The translations under genes and the position numbers were made by a program. From assembly GCA_043228905.1 (NCBI GenBank), contig JBHGNT010000008.1:12896001-12960000 (forward strand): DNA of 64,000 nt, written 5' to 3'. The DNA is from Azolla caroliniana (lineage: Eukaryota > Polypodiophyta). Under the pieces are notes generated by a model. That model worked only from the letters and a program-made list of their open reading frames with translations, made no database searches and was not told the origin of the DNA. Below are positions 10,096 through 20,807 of the stretch, in pieces (the first letter of the stretch is position 1; each line of letters begins with the position of its first letter).

Positions 10096-10950
10096 AGCCG
10101 TAACAAGCTCGATCTTATCCATTCGGATATGTGGGGACCTGCACAAAATGTTAGCATTGGCAGGAGTCAATATTTTGTCTCCTTCATCGACGACTACACG
10201 CGGCATACGTGGATCTACCTCATTGAGCGGAAGAGCGAAGTCTTCGAGTGTTTCCGGAGCCTCCAGAAGATGGTGGAACGGGAATCGGAGAGGAAGATCA
10301 AATGCCTACGGTTGGATGGCGGAAAAGAGTACTTTTTCGGCCAATTCAACAACTATCTGCAACAAAAAGGAATTCGGCAAGAATTCAGTTACAGATACAC
10401 ACCGCAACAGAACGGTGTGGCCGAAAGGACGAATCGGTCGCTGATTGACGCGGCTAGGGCAATTCTGGAGGAAAAGAGCATGCCCAAGTTCTACTGGGCG
10501 GAGGCGGTCCAAATGGCTGTTTACATCCAGAACCGGATCGGGGACAAGGTGTCAGCTCACGAGCTGTATTTCGGGCGAAAGCCGAATTTGAGACACCTTC
10601 GGATATTCGGCAGCATAGCCTATGTACATGTGCCGGATGAGAAGCAGAGAAAGATGGATGCAAAATCGGAAAAATGCATCCTAGTCGGCTATGCTCAAGA
10701 GCAAAAGGGGTATAAGTGTTATAACCCCCAGACGAAGCAGGTTCGAGTAAGCCAAGATGTCGAGTTTGATGAATCGGCATCGTGGTATTCTTTACCAACT
10801 CCGACTTCCGATCCCGACCCGACGTTGGAGGATGGGGCTAGTGAGCCCGAACCGGCCCAGGTAGACAAAGATGAAGTCGGGACTCAAGATGAGAGTCCAG
10901 AATCATTCTGGTTAAGCGGACTGAATGAGAGACTGGATCAGTCCAACTAG
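10096..10950 (+). pseudogene. C4 integrase
   Basis: It is in frame with the preceding segment. HSDMWGPAQNV holds the first catalytic Asp, LDGGKEYFFGQF the second, and NGVAERTNRSLIDAAR the Glu (codon 10423-10425), so the DDE triad is complete, unlike in C3, C5 and C6. The C-terminal part has KPNLRHLRIFGSIAYVHVP and ILVGYAQEQKGYKCYNPQTK. It ends at TAG 10948-10950, where the C3 relative has Gln, in an acidic linker before RT. Confidence 0.92.
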
Positions 10951-11709
10951 TCGGATGATGAGACAGCGAGTAGTGGAGACTTTGTCGTGCTCTCCCCGCG
11001 CAAGGAACCGAGGAGACGGTTCACACGCAAAGAGAAAGGGAAGCAGAAGATGCCGGAATTCAAGACCGGCAGTGATGAGTCGGATCGGTGCGTATCTGAC
11101 TTCGGCAAGGACATAGGCAGATCTTCGGGAATGAAGACCGAACCGGCCAAGAAGGGTCTCATACCGGGAAATGGTGAGCTACGCCGGTCCACCCGCCAGA
11201 AGGATCCTGTTAAACGGTACGGGTATAACGAGTACATGGCGCATCATTATGCGTACATGACCAAGGTCGCGGAAGTGCATGAGCCGGAGAGCTACGCAGA
11301 AGCGGCAAAGGACGCAAATTGGCGTGCCGCTATGGAGGAAGAAATGCGGGCACTGGATGCCAACGGAACTTGGGACCTGGTTGACCCTCCCCGTCACTGT
11401 AAACCGATCGGATGCAAGTGGGTGTACAAGGTAAAGTACAATGCTGACGGTACAGTTAACTGGTACAAGGCCCGGTTAGTGGCGAAGGGATATGCACAGA
11501 CCCACGGAATCGACTACGACGAAACCTTCGCTCCTGTAGCGAAGATGACGACGGTTCGTGTGGTACTGGCGGTTGCTGCAGCAAGGGGTTGGCATCTTCA
11601 TCAGATGGATGTGAAGAATGCCTTCCTTCAAGGAGATCTTGAAGAAGAAGTCTTTATGACTCAGCCCCCCGGATTTCAGTCGGAGGTGAACAAGTCAGTG
11701 GTATGCTGA
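10951..11709 (+). pseudogene. C4 integrase-RT linker and RT N-terminal half
   Basis: The linker [17 protein letters not shown] is followed by the RT start: [51 protein letters not shown], and the catalytic-Asp segment [20 protein letters not shown]. It terminates at TGA 11707-11709, after which the frame continues (LRKSLYGLKQAPHAWN). The stop replaces the position before LRKSLYGL, normally a basic residue. Confidence 0.9.
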
Positions 11710-12795
11710 CTGAGGAAGTCATTGTACGGCTTGAAGCAAGCCCCCCATGCTTGGAATGCTAAGATCACGCACCGGTTGCGAAAGATGGGGTTTGGTGCCT
11801 CTAAGTCGGACTCTTCCCTGTTCATCCGTCAAGGCTCAAATGGTCCGGTATGTATCTTACTCTATGTTGATGATTTAGTCATCACCGGCCCAGGTCTTCC
11901 GGAAATCAACTGTGTCAAGTCCCAGTTGTCGAACACATTCGATATGAAGGACTTGGGGAACCTTCATTATTTTTTGGGGATCGAGGTCATCCGCACCCCC
12001 GATGGCATATTGCTTTCTCAACGCCATTATGTGTTGAATATGCTGTACAAGTTGGGCATGACGGAATGCCGATTTGTCTCCACACCCCTGGACCGGAATC
12101 AGAAGATCCGTCCCAACTCCGGACCAGCCTGCAATGAGAAAAGGTTCCGACAAATAGTCAGAAGCCTGATCTACTTGACCATCACCCGACCCGACATTAG
12201 CTATCCGGTCGGAGTGGTAAGACAATTCATGCAGAAGCCGACCGTGGAGCACCTTCAGTGCGTGCAACGAATACTGAGGTATGTAAGCGGCACTAAGGAC
12301 CGGGGGCTCTTATACCGGCAAGGTATAACTGAAGAGCTTGTCGGCTACACGGATGCCGACTGGGCTGGCGATGCAACGGATCGTCGCTCAACTTCCGGCT
12401 TTATGTTTTCTCTTGGGAGCGCGGCTGTTGCGTGGAGCAGCAAAAAGCAGCCAACAGTGGCTCTATCCAGCACTGAGGCTGAATACCGGGGCGTGACCGT
12501 TGCCACCTACGAAGCCATTTGGCTTCGGCGACTAGTGCAAGACCTGCAGATCGAGGTACCGACCCCGATCCTCATCTACTGCGATTACCTCAGCAGCATG
12601 CAGCTCGCCAAGAACCCTGTGTTCCATGCTCGGACAAAGCACATAGAAATGCATTATCACTTCATGCGTGAGCGGGTCCTGAGCGATGAAGTTGAACTAC
12701 GGTATGTTCACACGGATCGGCAAGTTGCCGACATCTTCACCAGACCCCTTGGGTCGGACAAGTTGCAGCACTTTACCGAAATGCTTGGTGTTTAG
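11710..12795 (+). pseudogene. C4 RT C-terminal half and RNase H
   Basis: It contains LYGLKQAPHAW, the catalytic YVDDLVITG box (about 11866-11892), the HYFLGIEVIRTPDG strand, and RNase H with YTDADWAGDATDRRST, ALSSTEAEYRGVT, LSSMQLAKNPVFHAR and VADIFTRPLG. The frame ends at TAG 12793. It is followed by about 700 bp with an acidic/basic-rich reading frame of no known domain (12805-13431), also present in C3, then the polypurine tract. Confidence 0.92.
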
Positions 12796-13499
12796 CATCT
12801 TGACGTGCCGCACTTGAGGGGGAGACGCAAAGGCAAAAAAACTGTTGAACCCGTAGGTAAGAGAAGAACCGGTAGAGGTGGAGACAAGAAGAAAAATGAA
12901 GCCGAGTCGATGAAGGAAGTCGGCACATCCGAACAGGTAGGAGTGAGCGGCTGTGAACAAAAAGTCTACACTCAGGAAGAGAAGTGCATGCTATGCGGAG
13001 GTCATCACGATCGTAATGGCCATGATGTGGAGTCGAATTAAGAATTCGACTTCGGTGTACCGGCTGAAGAAGCCAAGGGAAGCACAGAGAAGGCCAAGAC
13101 CCGGACGTCGTCCGATGTGGTGAGAGGCCTGAAGCCGAAAATCGAATCGGAGGATACCAATTCAGACAAGAGCTGGAACAAGTCAGAGACAGCCGATTCG
13201 GATCAACAGATGGATCCGGATGAGTCGGATCAACGAGAGGCCAAGGAGACACGGACGCAGCGGAAGTCGATGTCATCGCGGAGGAACCGACGGATCGGCA
13301 AGTGCCAGAGGCATAGCAGCGAAGGAGCTGAGATGGGCCTATTGAGCAGACATACCGAAGGTCGAGGCGTGCAGAACCAAAGGGGTCGTGGCAAACGGGA
13401 CCGGACCGGACAAGGAGCGCGAGCAAGGTGAAGCGACGCCAGGAGAAGTCAGTTCGAAGAACCGGCTGCCACAGAGGTTGACACTACGACCCTACCTCA
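12796..13499 (+). other. C4 pol-to-LTR spacer
   Basis: This is a roughly 700-bp tract between the RNase H stop and the polypurine tract. Short frames (12805-13041, 13117-13431) are Lys/Glu/Arg/Ser-rich with no recognised domain; one has CMLCGGHHDRNGHD, a possible metal-binding remnant. An equivalent, more degraded tract lies in C3 at 4756-5090. I cannot say whether it was coding. Confidence 0.5.
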
Positions 13500-13539
13500 G
13501 GTTGAGCTTGAGGGGGAGTGTTGAGCGGCAAGCTCAACC
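13500..13539 (+). promoter_or_regulatory. C4 polypurine tract inside an 11-bp inverted repeat
   Basis: GGTTGAGCTTG (13500-13510) and CAAGCTCAACC (13529-13539) are perfect reverse complements and enclose AGGGGGAG and the LTR start TGTTGAG at 13519. Confidence 0.85.
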
Positions 13540-13922
13540 GGAGCCGGATCGGCTGAATAAGCCTGAGCCGTTAAGCGAGAGGAATCGGTATGCCGGTGAG
13601 CAACCGAGCCGGTAAGCAGTAAGGACCGGTGAGCTGGGGAGCCAGTATGCCGGATCCAATCCGTAACTGGTAGCCTGGTATAGGTTAAACTACTAGGCAG
13701 TTATAGTCTCGTAGTTAGTGTCAGATGCTCGTGTGAGCATTGAAGTACACCGTACTTCTAACAGTCCCGTGTGGACTTGTATAAATAGCGCTGATGAGCG
13801 CGTTGTAGATATAGAGCACAGAGTATTCATATAATTTTTGAAAATAGTGTGTGTGTGTGTGTGTGTCTCTCTCTCTCTCTCTCTCTCTGTGTGTACTGTT
13901 CTTTCTAAAGCAATCTTTAACA
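13519..13922 (+). repeat. C4 3' LTR
   Basis: 404 bp, from TGTTGAGC to ...CAATCTTTAACA, followed by the duplication gaagt. It contains GCCGGTAAGC-type short repeats in U3, a TATAAATAGC box near 13779, and a (GT)n(CT)n microsatellite at about 13845-13890. Confidence 0.92.
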
Positions 13923-13927
13923 GAAGT

Positions 13928-14902
13928 GTATGCTGCTCCCGAGTTGGCACAGTTCTCAGATTTCACTTTTCCGGCCACTAAACTTTGGCAATCGCTTAAA
14001 CCACATGTTTCGACTGTAGCTCATGAAGCTTTTGGAAGTTGATGTGGCTGATCTGCTTATGCCACAACTCGATGTCCGACTCAACCTTCTACCCTTTCGC
14101 GAACATAACGTTGTCGACATTATTCGTTTTGAGGATAAACATCCTCCCATCGCAATGCCCTTGCGCGATGACTTTGCCTTGAGATGTGTGAATCGGACTT
14201 GCATCCCTTGGTCGACAATCTGTCCAATTGAGACTAGACTTTTTGTGATTGTTGGGATGTGCAAGACGTTCATAAGCTTTCCCTTCCACCTGGTGTGGTT
14301 GAGGGGAACCTCATCGTTGTGCTCGATGGTATGCGGGGTGTCGTCTCCGGTTTTGACCACCCCCGGTTATTTCGGTTTTTCTAGATATGAAAACCACACT
14401 CCTTGTGGCTTGTCATCTGATTTGACACTCCCAAATCAACGTACCATACTTCATTCGGTTTTGAGGTGCTTGACTTCATCAAATTGGCCATGTGTTTCAT
14501 AACAAAGGTTGGGTCTGATCCATCTTCGGAACCGGATCCTTCCGGTCCTTTCACGTAGTGCGAGCTTTGGCGGCTTCCCTATCCGGCCTTGCCGGATCCG
14601 GATTTGTCCAAGTCGGTGTGGTTTTTCCAGCACTCGCTCTCTTTGTGGCCCTTCCGACCACAATACCAACATTTCGTTGTGCTCTTGTCTTGTCGGTTTT
14701 GGCGCCACTTTGACTCTCCCTGCTTCCGGAGGGTTCGAAACTGTTGTGGGCACCATCCTTGTGCCTTCGATTTTGCTCTTTTCGGTTGCTTCCACCGTGT
14801 GCCAATCCTCGTCATCCGCCACGAGTCTGGGGCCAATCTGCCTCACACCTTGCTGTTGGTGTGCGAGCTTGTTGATGCACCCGCGTGGTTCTCCTCTCCA
14901 AG
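13928..14902 (-). pseudogene. C3 gag C-terminus, zinc knuckle, protease and pre-integrase
   Basis: Minus frames: a CX2CX4HX4C knuckle in KCWYCGRKGHKESECWK (about 14690-14640), and remnants of the protease (MVKTGDDTPHTIEHNDEVPL continues the region after the active site). A pre-integrase block resembles the C4 text (KLMNVLHIPTITKSLVSIGQ, IVDQGMQVRFTHL). Frames change several times. The active-site Asp region near 14400-14440 is damaged by stops. Confidence 0.75.
14722..14902 (-). repeat. 181-bp gag segment, left copy
   Basis: This 181-bp gag piece, from GCTTCCGGAGGG to CTCTCCAAG on the plus strand, is repeated in the same direction at 16036-16216. The two copies flank the 189-bp satellite array. 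Confidence 0.85.
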
Positions 14903-16035
14903 CTAAGATATGCAATCCAAAAATTATGATTTTGAAACTCAGGGCAAGTGACATGAAGGAAAAAGAAAACTTGTGCCACAAATGAGGAACGCACACACAA
15001 GAGTGGGTCAGTAAATCAAAATGTTCATAGGTGGGTCCTGTGATATCGGAGTTTTGTGTTCAAACATGTGGATCGAAGCTAAAGGAGCAACCTATGATAT
15101 GGAATCGAAAGATAATGTTTTGGAAACTCAGGGCAAGACACATGAAGGAAAAAGAAAACTTGTGCCACAAATGAGGAACGCACACACAAGAGAGGGTCAG
15201 TAAATCCAAATGTTCATAGGTGGGTCCTGTGATATCGGATTTTTGTGTTCAAACATGCGGATCGAAGCTAATGGAGCAAACTATGATATGGAATCGAAAG
15301 ATAATGTTTTGGAAACTCAGGGCAAGACACATGAAGGAAAAAGAAAACTTGTGCCACAAATGAGGAACGCACACACAAGAGAGGGTCAGTAAATCCAAAT
15401 GTTCATAGGTGGGTCTTGTGATATCGGATTTTTGTGTTCAAACATGCGGATCGAAGCTAATGGAGAAAACTATGATATGTAATCGAAAAATCATGATTTT
15501 GAAACTCAGGCCAAGAGACATGAAGGAAAAAGTAAACTTGTGCCACAAATGAGGAACGCACACACAAGAGCAGGTCAGTAAATGAAAATGTTCATAGGTG
15601 GGTCCTGTGATATCGGATTTTTGTGTTCAAACATGTGGATCGAAGCTAATGGAGCAAGCTATGATATGTAATCAAAAAATCATGATTTTAAAACTCAGGG
15701 AAAGTGACATGAAGGAAATAGTAAACTTGTGCCACAAATGAGGAACGCACACACAAGACTGGGTGACTAAATTAAAATGTTCATTGGTGGCTCCTATGAT
15801 ATCGGATTTTTGTGTTCAAACATGCGGATCGAAGCTAATGGAGCAAGATATGATATGGAATTGAAAAATCATGATTTTGAAACTCAGGGAAAGAGACATG
15901 AAGGAAAAAGAAAACTTGTGCCACAAATGAGAAATGCACACACAAGAGCGGGTCAGTAAATGAAAATGTTCATAGGTGGCTCCTATAATATCGGATGTTT
16001 GTGTTCAAACATGCATATTCAAACTAAAGGAGCAA
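14903..16035 (+). repeat. Tandem 189-bp satellite, six units, inside C3 gag
   Basis: The motif ATGTTCAT(A/T)GGTGG starts at 15021, 15210, 15399, 15588, 15777 and 15966, a constant 189-bp period. The boundary word CAAGCT lies at 14899-14904 and 16033-16038, exactly 1134 bp (6 x 189) apart. Units are similar with point changes; 15021-15587 are the closest. Because 189 is divisible by 3, three of the units (starts at 15021, 15210 and 15777) contain a 60-codon frame (MFIGGSCDIG...) closed by a stop; the others are broken. I see no sign that it is a real gene. Confidence 0.93.
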
Positions 16036-16216
16036 GCTTCCAGAGGGTTCGGAACTATTGTGGGCACCATCCTTGTGCCTTTGATTTTGCTCTTTTCGGC
16101 CGCTTCCACTGCGTGCCAATCCTCGTCATCCGCCACGAGTCTGGGGCCGATCCGCCTCACATCTTGCTGTCGGTGTGCGAGCATGTTGATGCACCCGCGT
16201 GGTTCTCCTCTCCAAG
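16036..16216 (-). repeat. 181-bp gag segment, right copy
   Basis: Second copy of the gag piece at 14722-14902, a few percent diverged. It continues at 16217 into unduplicated gag sequence. Confidence 0.85.
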
Positions 16217-16760
16217 GAGCATCGACTGTAAGTCGAAAAACGAGGGCTTATTCTCCCTTGCACAGATTGTCGTCCGGAATGCTCCGAACTTTGACGCCAG
16301 GCCCCCGAGACAGACTTGCCCATCTCATCTTCCTCGACGGTCACATGATAGAGGCAAGTGAGTTGTCAATGTCTTTGATCTAGGCCGTGTAGTCGGCCTC
16401 CGACATGTCCTGTCAAACATTGCTCAACTCCTGTAAGAGTTGCAGCTTCCGGGCCGTGGTGCGTGCGGCGAAGAACTTTTTCATGTTTCCCCAAGCTTTT
16501 TTTGGCGTCTTGACGTCCCGAATATGGCTGAGTAGCTGATCCCTAAGACTAGACGTGAAGGAGTACATTACCCTGCTTGCCGCTTGTTTCCAAGCCGAGA
16601 AGTCCCTGTGTACCACATCAAGTGCCATGTCGTTAGCTCTGTCGACATAACTCCAGTAACCATGTCCGAGTAGGTACTGTTGCATCTTGTATGACCAAGA
16701 TGCGTAGTTGGATCTGTGGAGCTTCTCCGTCAAGAGCAAGCGAACCATTCCTTTATCCAT
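16217..16760 (-). pseudogene. C3 gag N-terminal half
   Basis: Minus ATG at 16760: MDKGMVRLLLTEKLHRSNYA then SWSYKMQQYLLGHGYWSYVD, AWKQAASRVMYSF, and KAWGNMKKFFAARTTARKLQ. A stop occurs at 16413; the rest (16412-16217) reads as gag only with frame changes (MTVEEDEMG). This is the start of the copia particle protein, 85 bases downstream of the primer site. Confidence 0.85.
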
Positions 16761-16846
16761 TCTAACCTTTGTTTTCTGTTCTCTACCGGGTGTTAGGGTT
16801 TGTCTTCCGAAATTGTTCGTCGGCTGCAGAGGTTCTCAACCCTCGC

Positions 16847-16858
16847 ACTCTGATACCA
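16847..16858 (-). promoter_or_regulatory. C3 primer-binding site (initiator Met tRNA)
   Basis: The minus-strand TGGTATCAGAGT directly follows the 5' LTR end and complements the 3' end of initiator tRNA-Met, the usual primer of plant copia elements. Confidence 0.9.
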
Positions 16859-17306
16859 TGTAAAGGTTAATTTTTGAGAAGCTTAGATAAACCGGTTCAG
16901 CTGGATAACAACAATAAAACAGAAATGAAGATTTAATGGAAGCTTAAGAATACACAGTACACGGGAGAGACAGAGAGAGCAGAATAGTATAAACTCTATT
17001 CAATATAATAACACTCTGTGTACATACAATGTGCTATGAGAGCACTTTTATACAAGTCCTTAAAAGGACTGATAGAAGTACTGACAAGTACTTCAATGCT
17101 CATACGAGCGATTGACACTGACTTCTAAAAATATGCCTACGTACTAGGCTAGATTTGTAGGCCTCTCACGTCCTACAGGTTACAATCCGATCCCGCTCTT
17201 GGTTCCGGATACCATCTAGACACTGATCCGGTTCTTCATTCCGGACTCCAATCAGGCTCTGCCTTGTTCAGCCGATCCGGATCCGGTTGAGCTTGTCCGA
17301 TCAACA
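16859..17306 (-). repeat. C3 5' LTR
   Basis: 448 bp, TGTTGATCGGAC to ...CCTTTACA on the minus strand, paired with 4293-4739. Next base onward is the target copy gataa. Confidence 0.92.
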
Positions 17307-18111
17307 GATAATGACAATACTTTCTTCATCCATTTTTTAAAATTTATCACCAGCCTTTTTATGGTTTTCCGCATCCACTAGTAGTAGTTGGAGTTCCGTC
17401 ACTTGTTTTGACCATTGATTGCACAGTGCCGCCAAACAATCATCTATCCTGGTCTTCGTCTGGTTCCTCCATGCTTCGACGATCATCCGTATTCTCCGGA
17501 TGCCTAGTTTTACTTTGTCTACTTTGGCCTCCTTTTCGTTCTCTAGCATTTTGATGAGCTTTGCCGTTGCCATTGCTTGTACTTCTTATTTCATAAGATT
17601 TGTTTGATAGGTCATTTGCACCCTATCCAACACCTCTTTGCCCGTTCTAACTCCTGATAGTGCTGCAACGCCTCCCACATGCGTTCTTTCGATGCCTCCT
17701 CCAACGCCTTTGTTGTTGCCTCAACCATCATCTTTCCTTGATTTGCCAGCACCTCCGTCTTTTCTTTTAACTTCGGTCTGGGCCTCCTTGAGCTTCTCTT
17801 GCTACTGGTCATAATCCGACCCCAATTTCTTGTGTTCCGCCTCCAACTGCTTATGGTCCCGGTATAACTTCTCGAAGTCATCCACTTTCTGCTTTAGGCA
17901 CCGGTTGGCCTGTGACCATAACCGATCATCCCAATCCTTCTGCTGCTGGATCTCTTCCTTCAACCTTTTGATCTCTGTCTCCACCATCCTCCTCAGCTTA
18001 TCCTTCTCTTGTAGTAGGCTATCCTTCTCATCCTTCAACCAGTCATAACTTCCCTGAAGCTTCTAGAGACTCTCTTCGGTTCTCCTCTTCTCCTCCTCTA
18101 CTGTGTTCCTC

Positions 18112-18161
<50 letters not shown>

Positions 18162-18639
18162 GCCTCTTGATCGGCCAACTCGTCGTTTAGCATTTGCAAT
18201 TCATTTTCCTGCTCACATTCTTTTACCGGTTGTGCTAGCCACTCGTTCTGCTTCTTTTTCCGGAGCTTCCTTCTGTAAATTTTCCACTTCCACCGGCTCC
18301 GTTTCTTGGTGGTTGTTGTGGCCCATATTCACCATGATGGCCACTAGTTCTTTGGCCCTTGCCAACTCCTCTTCCAAACTCTGGATCTTATTCCGGGCTT
18401 TTTCCAATTCTTTGGTTGTTGTCAACAACCATTCTGTCTATTTCTGTTGCATCCGTTGTTTTGTTTCCATTTGGTCAGCCACACCGAAAACCTGCTTCCC
18501 AAGCCACTCCAACCATTGACGGTAGGTTCCGTGTTGTGTGAGCACAACGAACTGCTCTATTGGCTCCGACATCAGTTCTTGCTCCTCTTTGAACCCCTGT
18601 GTAACCAGCTCTTCTTGTTCTAGTGTCTGTTTCGGTTGG
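17307..18639 (-). pseudogene. X2 coiled-coil protein, middle part
   Basis: Minus frames give a long heptad-rich protein: TYRQWLEWLGKQVFGVADQM, LTTTKELEKARNKIQSLEEE followed by LARAKELVAIM, MKDEKDSLLQEKDKLRRMVE, KLYRDHKQLEAEHKKLGSDY, MATAKLIKMLENEKEAKVDK and DEESIVII. Frames shift at several stops, and a pure (CT)n microsatellite (18114-18158) interrupts it. It is bounded by C3 on the left and C5 on the right; both insertions sit inside the reading frame. A nucleocapsid-like role would fit its position behind an LTR, but no zinc knuckle or known Gag domain is visible, so function is unknown. Confidence 0.6.
18114..18158 (+). repeat. (TC)n microsatellite
   Basis: About 22 uninterrupted CT/TC repeats within X2 coding remnants. 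Confidence 0.95.
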
Positions 18640-19027
18640 TGCTGTGTGCGAAATAGTGCTCGGCCACAACTGAGTCATATTCACTCAATGGAAGAAACAA
18701 AATAGAAATGAACATTGATGCACTTACACAGAATGAGATGACACCAGATATTATCGTGGGAAACCGTAATCGAGAAAAACCACGAGAGCCCACAGACCCC
18801 AACAATCACTATGAGAGGAAAGGTACAATGCGTGACTCAGAGGCAACGACCTCGAGCTCTATGTCTTTGCCAACCGACGGTTACAACAAAGAATACATTC
18901 TATTTCTCTCTTGCTCTCTTGCTCTCTCTATCTCTCTACATCTCTGTATCTCTGTATCTCTCTCTATACAATGATGCAACAACCTTAATACACTATTTTC
19001 CCTAGTTATATTTATACTCATATAACT
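18640..19027 (-). repeat. C5 3' LTR remnant (U3 start lost)
   Basis: It matches 22387-22770 of the 5' LTR (ACAACCGAGT, CTCAATGGAAGAAACAAA, CACGAGAGCCCACAGAC, then the CT-rich stretch). It lacks the roughly 210 bp that form the LTR 5' end. Confidence 0.85.
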
Positions 19028-19033
19028 TACGAG

Positions 19034-19839
19034 CTATTTTCCCAGATTGCTCATGAACCGGTTGACCACGCCGACTGTGTATCCTATGTCCGGTTGTGTA
19101 GACACCATTGCATACATCAAGCTTTCGACTACAGAGGCATACAATACCTTTTTCATCTCCGCTTTCTCCGCCTTTGTCTTCGGACTTTGCTTTGCGGACA
19201 TCTTGCAATTTGCCGGAAGTGTTGACCCAAGCAGCTTGGCATCCAACATGCTGAACCTTTGAAACACCTTTGTCACATACGTCTCTTGTGACAACCACAA
19301 TAGCTTCTTTGTCCGATCACGGAATATGTGCATACCCAATATCTGTCTCATCGGATCCAAATCTTTCATTGAGAAGGTTCGGTTCAAGGCCTTCTTCAGA
19401 TTTCTGATTCGGATCCGGTCCGGTTTGATGATGAGCATGTCATCCACATACAACAAGAGTATCAAGAAGTGGCCTTCATCAAATTTCTTCACAAACACGT
19501 TGTGGTTGGCCTGCGTCTTGTGGTGTGCTTGATGGGTCATGAAGGAGTCGATCTTCTGGTACCATTGCCGGGGAGCTTGCTTCAATCCATATAAGCTCTT
19601 CTTCAACTGACATACTAGGTGTTCCTTCCCTTTCTTGACAAACCCCTCCGGTTGTTGCATGTAGATCTCTTCTTCGAGGTCACCATGAAGGAATGCCGAG
19701 CTTTGTATCTCTTTGGAATTCTGGCATCTCCCAGTTTCAGCTTGTACATCCACTTGTTCCAGAGCGCTCTCTTTCCCTTCGACAGCTCTGTCAATTCGTA
19801 TGTGTGGTTCTCATGCATTGAATCCATCTCATCATGCAT
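19034..19839 (-). pseudogene. C5 reverse transcriptase
   Basis: Minus frames: MHDEMDSMHENHTYELTELS and ALWNKWMYKLK in one frame; then FLHGDLEEEIYMQQPEGFVK, SLYGLKQAPRQWYQK, the catalytic LLYVDDMLII, LDPMRQILGMHIF and MYAMVSTQPDIGYTVGVVN in another. The N-terminal catalytic region just before FLHGDLEEE is deleted (about 200 bp). It ends abruptly at FMSNLGK where the LTR remnant begins. Confidence 0.85.
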
Positions 19840-19950
19840 GACACTTAACCACTAGCGGTTGTGGGTGTCTTTCTTTACTTCTTCAAAGCTTTTCGGCTCC
19901 CCCTCGTCAATCAATAAGACATGCTCTACATCAGGAAATCTCCAGGGGGC

Positions 19951-19954
<4 letters not shown>

Positions 19955-19986
<32 letters not shown>
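19955..19986 (+). repeat. (CT)n microsatellite in C5 coding DNA
   Basis: About 16 CT repeats. On the minus strand they read (RE)n, where relatives have a short LRERRAP motif, so the repeat grew from a GAGAGAGA stretch within pol. Confidence 0.9.
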
Positions 19987-19988
<2 letters not shown>

Positions 19989-20225
19989 GAGTATCTCCAT
20001 CCTTGGTTTCCGACCACCAGTTCCTCCATCTATTCTTCATCCGAATCCCATTCGGGGTCTTGTCCGGTTCTGGTGTCTAATTCTTCTTCGTCGGTTGGTT
20101 CAGTTTCTTGTCCGACTCCAGCCGGTTCTTCGAATGTCTATCTGCCTTCCGGCCAGATGGGTCCTTGCATCTTCCGACCGATCTTTGTCGGTCAGCCCGG
20201 AGTTCATTGTCTTCCTTTTTGATTC

Positions 20226-20807
20226 TCATTCAACAATGGTCTTATCTTCCACAAAGACTATATCTCGACTCCGGAAAACCTTCTTGTCGATCAAGTCCCA
20301 CACTTGATAGCCGAATTCATCATTGTCGTATCCAAGAAATATGCATGGCCGAGATTTCGGGTCCATTTTCACTCTCTTGTCCTTCGCTACATGTATGTAG
20401 CCAAGACAACCAAACACCTTCAAGTGTCGGTAAGACAAGTCTTTACCGGTCCAAACTCTCTGTGGTGTGTTTCCATCCAAGGGTGTTGAGGGTGATCTTT
20501 TTATCACATATGTCGCTGCCATTAGCGCCTCAGCCCACAACGTCTTGGACAACGTGGCATGTGCAAGCATGCACTGGACTCTCTCCATCACAATCCGGTT
20601 CATCCTTTTAGCTAATCCGTTCAGCTTCGGTGTCTTCAGCACAGTAAATTCGAGCCGGATTCCCTTCGACCGACAGTACTCCTCGAACTGCCCCCGATAT
20701 TCGCCTCCATTGTCCGCTTGGATTGCCTTTAACTTCTGACGGGTTTCCCTTTCCACTCCGTCAAGATTGATAGTACTTGGTTCTTTGTCTTCAATAGTGA
20801 GACCCAC
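20226..20807 (-). pseudogene. C5 integrase
   Basis: Minus frame: KLKAIQADNGGEYRGQFEEY (second catalytic Asp), TPKLNGLAKRMNRIVMERVQ (third catalytic Glu replaced by Lys, codon 20609-20607), MLAHATLSKTLWAEALMAAT, KVFGCLGYIHVAKDKR and PCIFLGYDNDEFGYQVWDLI. The first part of the core (HTDVCQ) lies at about 20880 in another frame. Confidence 0.88.

Larger units (their letters stand above)
8005..13922 (+). mobile_element. C4: nearly full-length Ty1/copia retrotransposon inserted in C3
   Basis: This is a 5.9-kb element bounded by gaagt duplications, with LTRs at 8005-~8516 (3' end rearranged) and 13519-13922, and gag, zinc knuckle, protease, integrase, RT and RNase H in normal copia order. The pol frame stays in phase from about 8600 to 12795 apart from three in-frame stops, so it is the best preserved complete element here. 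The two LTRs differ by scattered substitutions, a 10-bp indel and the 5' inversion. It is younger than C3. Confidence 0.93.
4293..17306 (-). mobile_element. C3: Ty1/copia retrotransposon (minus), carrying C4 and a satellite array
   Basis: LTRs at 4293-4739 and 16859-17306 flank gag, protease, integrase, RT and RNase H in minus order. The flanks gatag (4288-4292) and gataa (17307-17311) form a five-base target duplication with one mismatch. The element landed in X2: removing it restores the X2 coiled-coil frame. It was later split by C4 at 8005-13922 and by a six-unit satellite at 14.9-16.0 kb. Its frames have many stops and frameshifts, and the integrase catalytic Glu is Lys, so it is dead. 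Without the inserts its length would be about 5.8 kb, normal for copia. Confidence 0.9.

Noticed and set aside
15021-15959. Repeated 60-codon frames in the satellite
   Set aside because: The 189-bp period is divisible by three, so open frames recur automatically; no start context, domain or codon bias supports a gene.
14903-16035. CRISPR-like array
   Set aside because: Units are contiguous 189-bp repeats without spacers, and the context is a plant retrotransposon.
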